A stretch of DNA of 64,000 nucleotides from Cryptomeria japonica (taxonomy: Eukaryota > Streptophyta > Pinopsida > Cupressales > Cupressaceae), in NCBI RefSeq assembly GCF_030272615.1, contig NC_081415.1, positions 512,333,034 through 512,397,033 on the forward strand, written 5' to 3'. This document shows, piece after piece, positions 58,992 through 64,000 of the stretch; the stretch's first letter is position 1; every line of letters begins with the position of its first letter. Under the pieces are notes generated by a model, which saw nothing but the letters and a program-made list of their open reading frames with translations, was not told the origin of the DNA and did no database searches. Made by a program: the position numbers and the translations under genes.

Positions 58992-61900
58992 TCAACCTTG
59001 TAGTTGGGTAGTTATTATCTGAAGAAGATATCCCAAAATTAAGTTTATACCATCCATAAACTTCTTACTATCTTTTATTGTTGTCTCAGTTCTATTTACT
59101 GTACCGATGAGATACTGCGAGTGCTCTGCTGGTGTTTTGCTTCTTTGTGTTAGTGCCTCTGATATTTCCTTTCGTAGAGATGCTAAATAGTCCAATCTTA
59201 GACTTAGTTTAGATCTCAAGAGTTTTGGCTTGTTTATTATTTTCTCTTTTTCTCTTTCCAATTTGAGTACTTCTTCCTCAAAATTTGTTATCTTTTCATC
59301 AAAAACTGATAATGTATCAGGTGAGTTAACAAAATTATCTACAAGTTTATTGATCTCTTCCTGTACCTTGCTCATCTTTTTGTCTACATTATGGTCAAAA
59401 AGTTTATCTTACAGGTGTCTTTGTACAGAGTTTTGTACTCTTTCAATAAATTGCACAGTTTCGGTAGAAGTGTGTCAAATTCCCTATTACACTTCTTTAT
59501 TCCTTCCTCAAAGAATTTTTGTTTCTCTTTTTCTACAATTTCCTTTATAGTTTCTACCTTTGTTTGCTCAAAATTTCCAGAAATATATTTACAAAGTGTA
59601 TCCAACTGGCCTAAAGAATCTTTATTGTTTATATTACAATTAGGAGCTATTGATTTCAAAAATGGAATTGAATCATCTATTGCTTTTTAAGCTTGTGAGC
59701 TATAATCAGTTATTTTCTTGATAGATTCAAGTAATACCTTAGTCACATTTGATGGTGACCCAACAAACTAAGTGCCGGTGGAAGCGACCATGCTAGTATT
59801 GACCTCTGGTAGGTCTGTTTGTGTCTCCATTTATTTAAGCACTAGTTTTCCTGCATCATTTCTTACTAGTGGCATTTGTTCTGAAGCCTTTAGCTTTGTT
59901 GGTTGCTCTATTTGTTTTTCAGATTCCATCTTTTTCTCTGTATCTACTACCGGTTGCTCTGTGTTTCCTTCTACCGGAGGCTCTTTGGATATACTTGATT
60001 TATCTGCTGTATCCTTATCTACCACTATGTTGATCTTCTGAGTATCAACATTTACAATATATAGGACTTTAGGATTAGGATTATTATCCTCTATATCCAT
60101 ACTCTTAGCTGTCAGTTGATCTTCAGTGGTTGTTGTTTTTACTGGTGGAGTATTTAGAGGAGGTGGGGGTAAGTTGTCTCTAATCTTGATACTTGGTGGT
60201 GCACCAACTTTACCTTTCCCTTTGTCCTTCTGATATACCAGAATGGGCTTAGGATTCCTATATTCTTCTTGTTTTTCTTTTTCAACCAAGAATATATCCC
60301 AACCATTTTCTGTTTCCTTTGAAACCTTTGTAACTCTACCTGCCATCAGTGAAATTTGCTGATGTGTAGTGGAAAAAACTGTCTGGTTGGCCTGAGCTAT
60401 CAGATCATCAATTTCCTTAGGTGAGTTAACTGGGTATACTGCAAGTAGTTTTTCTATTTTAGTTTTCTTATCCAATTCAATTATTCCTTGCCTTCTGGCC
60501 TCAATTCTTTTATATAGTTCATCAGGAAATTCATTTAAGACTTGCAACAAAAACTTTTCATACATGTCCATGTGTAATATAATACTCTCCTCAACTTGTC
60601 CTTTCTCATCATCTAATAGGGTGTCATAGATTTTCCCTATGTTTTTCAATTTACCTTCCTCTGTGATCTCATTTAGTAATATATCAAGAGGGGCCAAGTC
60701 AGTGTTTGTCTTTTTCTTCCTTTTGGGGGTCAGCTTCTTCTTAGGTGTGACCTTTCTGACTGGAGATCTCACAGCTTGTTGCTTCTGTCTTGTCCTTCTA
60801 GGTGAAGGAGTGGTTACCGGTGAGGGGTCTCTTTTCCTAACAACTCTTTTAAAAGTTGCTGGCATATATCCTTCTAAGGAAGTACCTACCGGTGATAGAT
60901 GAGTTTCAGGTTGTTGGGCTACCAGCTCATCTTCAGTTATGTCAGTTTTCTTTAATACATCTTCCTTTATGGCTTTTGCTTGTCTAGATCCTTTTCTCAC
61001 AAATGCCTCAACCTTTTTCACTCTCTTCTTAGATTGAATTTGACTTTCTATGGTCTCGGCACTACCAAATACTTCTTCCTTTGGTTCATTGGGGGTTTCC
61101 AGAAGTGCTTTGGCATAAGTTTCCACTATGTGGTCATCTGTTTCATACCCCATCTCTGTTACCTAGATTGTCCTTGGGATGACTACCTCCATCCAGATCT
61201 CATCCTTTTTGATTACAAAACATATATCATCCTTGTATTTGTTGACAATTTCCTATGATGGTCTGATTCTTTTGTTCATTTTGACCTTTAGTGCTTGAAA
61301 ATACTCATTCATATTCTTTTCCTTGTTTTCACCCATGTTGTTGAATAAGTTTGATAATTGTTTTCCTACCGGTATGTCGAATCCAAAATCCTTGTTGCCT
61401 ATACCGGGAGCCTATTTGGTTATATGTAGCATTAAGCATACAAGTAAATTTCCAAATCTAAAGGTTCCTTTCTTATCTTTCTTGATTTTGCCTAGGTTAT
61501 CAATCAATTCATCTTTTAACCATTCGCAAACATCAATTATCACATTGTCCTTAACCATGTCATAAGCACTCTTTATGCATAAACTAGAAACTGAGTTAAG
61601 CCTATTAGCATGAGTTGCTTTGTACCCTAAAATGATGCTAATGAATCTCACATTTGTATCAGTTACATCATTAACCCTCAATGATCTCTTGTTGGATGTT
61701 GCACCAGTTAACTTCGTTACTAGGTTATTGGAGACCTTCTTAGTCTTGTCAGGTTTGTTATCGGTGGAAGGTAACCCTGTTACTGCTTTCACAGCTTCCT
61801 TTGTAATTTTGTGCACTGAATCAAGCCAAAAGAATGAACCATGTACCCTGCTTAAAACTATCCTAATCACTTCCTTGGGAAATTCAAGAATGAAGAGGAT

Positions 61901-62200
61901 TTTAGTGAATCCTAGGGTTTCAACAACTTTATGTTCAGGTTTCACATTTCCGGAATTGTCACATATAATAGTCTTATACATGTTTTTTATTTCATCATCA
62001 CCTAATTCCTCTATGTTGCAATGAATATACATTCTAGGGTCTTCTACATAAACAACACCTTTTGGAATTTGGGAAAAAGCACCTGTATTGTCATCTTTCT
62101 TAGCTACCTCGGGAACTAGCTCAAACACGGGCCCAGGGTGTTTTATAACCTCGACTACTGTAGGGTTTGCTATGAATTCAGGTGTAGAGGAGGATACCAT
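58992..62200 (-). pseudogene. B' ORF2, large unrecognised protein
   Basis: Start ATG 62200 (MVSSSTPEFIANPTVVEVIK). Same block order as B: VYVEDPRMYIHCNIEELGD, FPKEVIRIVLSRVHG, LGYKATHANRLNSVSSL and FRFGNLLVCLMLHITK. TAG follows near 61411 (Gln in B), further stops lie near 61255 and 61168, and a 440-codon open stretch runs 61153-59831. Later come TAA near 59830, a stop near 59687, and one frame change near 59380 before the coiled-coil-like end (58992). About 1,070 codons overall. Stops differ in position from B. Confidence 0.8.
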
Positions 62201-62499
62201 GATGATAAATACCTTTTTCTACCTTTGAATGGATTGATTGCTGAAGTGCTTTGCCTCTTTGCTCGAAAATGCCTTAGCTCGGAAATTTTCACGCTCTCTG
62301 AAAGTTTGAATGTTCGGTGAAGTGAAATGGAGCCAAAACCTTATTTTTAAAAGTTTTTTCTACTACCTGCCACATTAATTTCTTTTCAGTAATGTATTAG
62401 CTCAACTTTATTTGCCGGTAATGAATGATTTTCAACTTCTTTTCTCTAATTGAGGGAATAATAGCACATGTGTCATTAGATTGCCAAACCCTCAAGATA

Positions 62500-63664
62500 A
62501 TTTTCTTCAATTTGATGAAGAACATCCTATCGGTGGAGCATTGCTCTGTCCTACCGGTGGAGCATCATATTGTCCTACCGGTGGAGCATTTTTTGGTTCT
62601 ACCGGTGGAGGAGTATCCCCAATATTTAGATCACCTTTTCTAATCCATTTTTTGAGAATTCTTGCTTAACCTCTTATACCTTTTCTTTAACTTTCAAACT
62701 AGTACTTTTGTTGTCTACCAGTGTACCTTTACTTCTACAAAATTTAGCAATATGACCAATCTTGTTACATGCATAACAAGTTACATTATTTTTCTGAATA
62801 GCTTTCCCATAACCTATGTCGGTTTGTGTTCTCCATTTATTTGATAAATGACCAAATCTTCCACAAACATAACATCTTACATTCATTCTGCAATTTTCAG
62901 AGTTATGACCAATTTTGTTGCGTTTGGAGGCACTGACCACTGGGAGGATTGATGTTCTGATAATTCCTAGATCTACATTCATTTTCCCTATGACCATATT
63001 TATTGCAGTTAAAGCATTTCCCATTGAATTTGTAAGTATTAGAAGGTCTTACTGATTTACTGTGATCCTGGGTATTTGTAGTATCGGAGCTTTCTCCAAC
63101 TTCAAATCCAATTCCAGAAGTGTCACCTTTGGGTTTTTGATTCTTCAATAAGGTACCAAGTTCTTCTGAGCTTTTCTTGAAATTTTCTTTGTGTTGATTT
63201 GCAGTTTCCAATTCCCTTTCCAAGATTTCCTTTTGTCTCATTAGTTCATTCGAGTCATTCTGAATATGCATCAGATCTGTTTTCAACATGTCATTTTCAT
63301 AGCTAAGTCTTGTGTTCTCATTTGCTGCATCACTTTGTCTTCTGGTCAATTCTTCTTCATTCTTCTTTCTGTCCTCAATCTCTTTGCAAAATCTCATAGT
63401 CATATCATGCATTTCATTTTTTTTTGTCATAATCTCTTGTTTCAATTTGCTTATCATATCATTTAGTGATTCCTTTTCATCATTCTCATTTTGCAATTTT
63501 TCACAAAGCTCTCTTCTCTTATTTCTTGTAACAGTAAGATTTTCTTGAAGTGCCTAAATAATGTCTTGAGCTGCTTTTAAATCATCTTCTAATTTGATAT
63601 TTTTCAACTTCTCTACATCATTGTCAATAAGAGCTCCTTCAAGTTGCTTCATCAGATTTTCCAT
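62500..63664 (-). pseudogene. B' ORF1, gag-like coiled-coil CCHC protein
   Basis: Start ATG 63664 (MENLMKQLEGAL). TAG at 63556-63554 replaces the Gln of B. A coiled-coil region follows, then a complete first knuckle CFNCNKYGHRENEC. A frame change near 62930 damages the second (about 62935-62890). CYVCGRFGHLSNKW (last Cys lost) and CYACNKIGHIAKFC follow. The proline-rich tail has become a tandem repeat of CTCCACCGGTAGGAC units (62526-62610). Confidence 0.82.
62526..62610 (-). repeat. Four-unit proline-rich coding repeat in B' ORF1
   Basis: On the minus strand GCTCCACCGGTAGGACA-like units of 24-27 bases recur four times. B has about three more diverged units at 50212-50275. In frame they encode short PPVG/PPAG-type units. 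Confidence 0.7.
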
Positions 63665-63721
63665 CTTTACCGGTGTCAAGATCTTCCTCAAGCTGTTAGG
63701 CTTCTGAAAATAGAGGACCAA

Positions 63722-63735
63722 GCTCTGATACCAAT
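63722..63735 (-). other. Primer-binding site of B'
   Basis: The minus strand reads ATTGGTATCAGAGC directly after the 5' LTR end, as in B and D. Confidence 0.85.
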
Positions 63736-64000
63736 TGTTAGGGTTCCCATAGGTACTGAGAGTGGGGGGTGAATCAATATCTGACCGGTAATGAGATTTT
63801 CTTGAAATAGAACATGCAAAACATAAAGTAGCAGTGTACCAGTATGCAATAATTAATGTAATAAACAAAATCAAAAACATCCACATGAAAAGAACACCAT
63901 AACACAAGATGTTTAACGAGGAAACCCGGTGTGGGAAAAATATCAGCGGGATTTGTGACCCACAATATTCACTTACTAGCCAATAAGAGAATATTACTTA
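63736..64000 (-). repeat. 5' LTR of B', truncated by the window
   Basis: The minus strand ends CCCTAACA at 63736. About 265 of roughly 800 bases are present. Confidence 0.9.

Larger units (their letters stand above)
57984..64000 (-). mobile_element. Second copy of the B family, B' (continues past the window)
   Basis: Minus-strand element with a 3' LTR at 57984-58785, polypurine tracts, ORF2, ORF1, primer site and a partial 5' LTR from 63736 to the window end. Same gene content as B. Its stop codons are at different places, so the two copies decayed independently from intact parents. Confidence 0.92.

Noticed and set aside
1-64000. Fungal-type repeat-induced point mutation as the cause of the stop pattern
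   Set aside because: Gene content is plant; the CAG/CGA contexts fit CHG and CG methylation decay, and the change is far milder than such mutation would give.

Overview
The window is a stretch of repeat-dense nuclear DNA from a plant, probably a large-genome seed plant. Every recognisable coding sequence belongs to a retrotransposon: Ty3/gypsy chromoviruses, a Tat-like Ty3/gypsy element, Ty1/copia elements, and a plant L1-type LINE with a C-terminal RNase H. I found no intact host gene, rRNA, tRNA or CRISPR array. The species cannot be named from the sequence.

Layout. (1) 1-8007: 3' part of a Tekay/Del-like chromovirus (element F). Its pol frame is open from base 2 to 3217 except for two TGA codons. 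A very long AT-rich 3' LTR follows, holding a GC-rich array of seven hairpins, telomere-motif hairpins and a TATA box. (2) 8008-12013: 5'-truncated, decayed LINE. (3) 12014-16158: old sequence, with an orphan polypurine tract plus LTR start at 14390-14409 and an unrecognised minus-strand pseudogene. (4) 16159 to beyond 57983: Tat-like element C, with a 3.5-kb LTR that itself contains a decayed reading frame. C is the host of a nest.

Nest. Copia element D (20166-27865, minus strand, 5-bp duplication GCATG) sits in C's gag. Chromovirus A (33558-55673, duplication CTTAA) sits in C's 3' LTR. Copia element E (38929-46622, duplication CATGG) sits in A's integrase. Element B (48277-54818, duplication GAATG) sits in A's 3' LTR. 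A second copy of B, B' (57984 to beyond the window end, minus strand), sits in the distal part of C's 3' LTR. D and E belong to one family; B and B' belong to another.

Most interesting. B and B' have 0.8-kb LTRs, a tRNA-Met-type primer site and polypurine tracts, but no protease, integrase or reverse transcriptase. They encode a coiled-coil protein with four CCHC knuckles (gag-like) and a protein of about 1,068 codons that I do not recognise. The second frame is retained through 3.2 kb of B without a single frameshift. LTR start, polypurine tract and primer site closely match those of copia elements D and E, so B is probably mobilised by copia-type machinery. Premature stops throughout the window are mostly explained by C-to-T change at CAG or CGA codons, the expected scar of CHG and CG cytosine methylation.

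LTR comparisons by eye give an age order. C is oldest (roughly 15-20% LTR difference in the stretch compared). A, D, E and B are younger (several percent). This agrees with the physical nesting.
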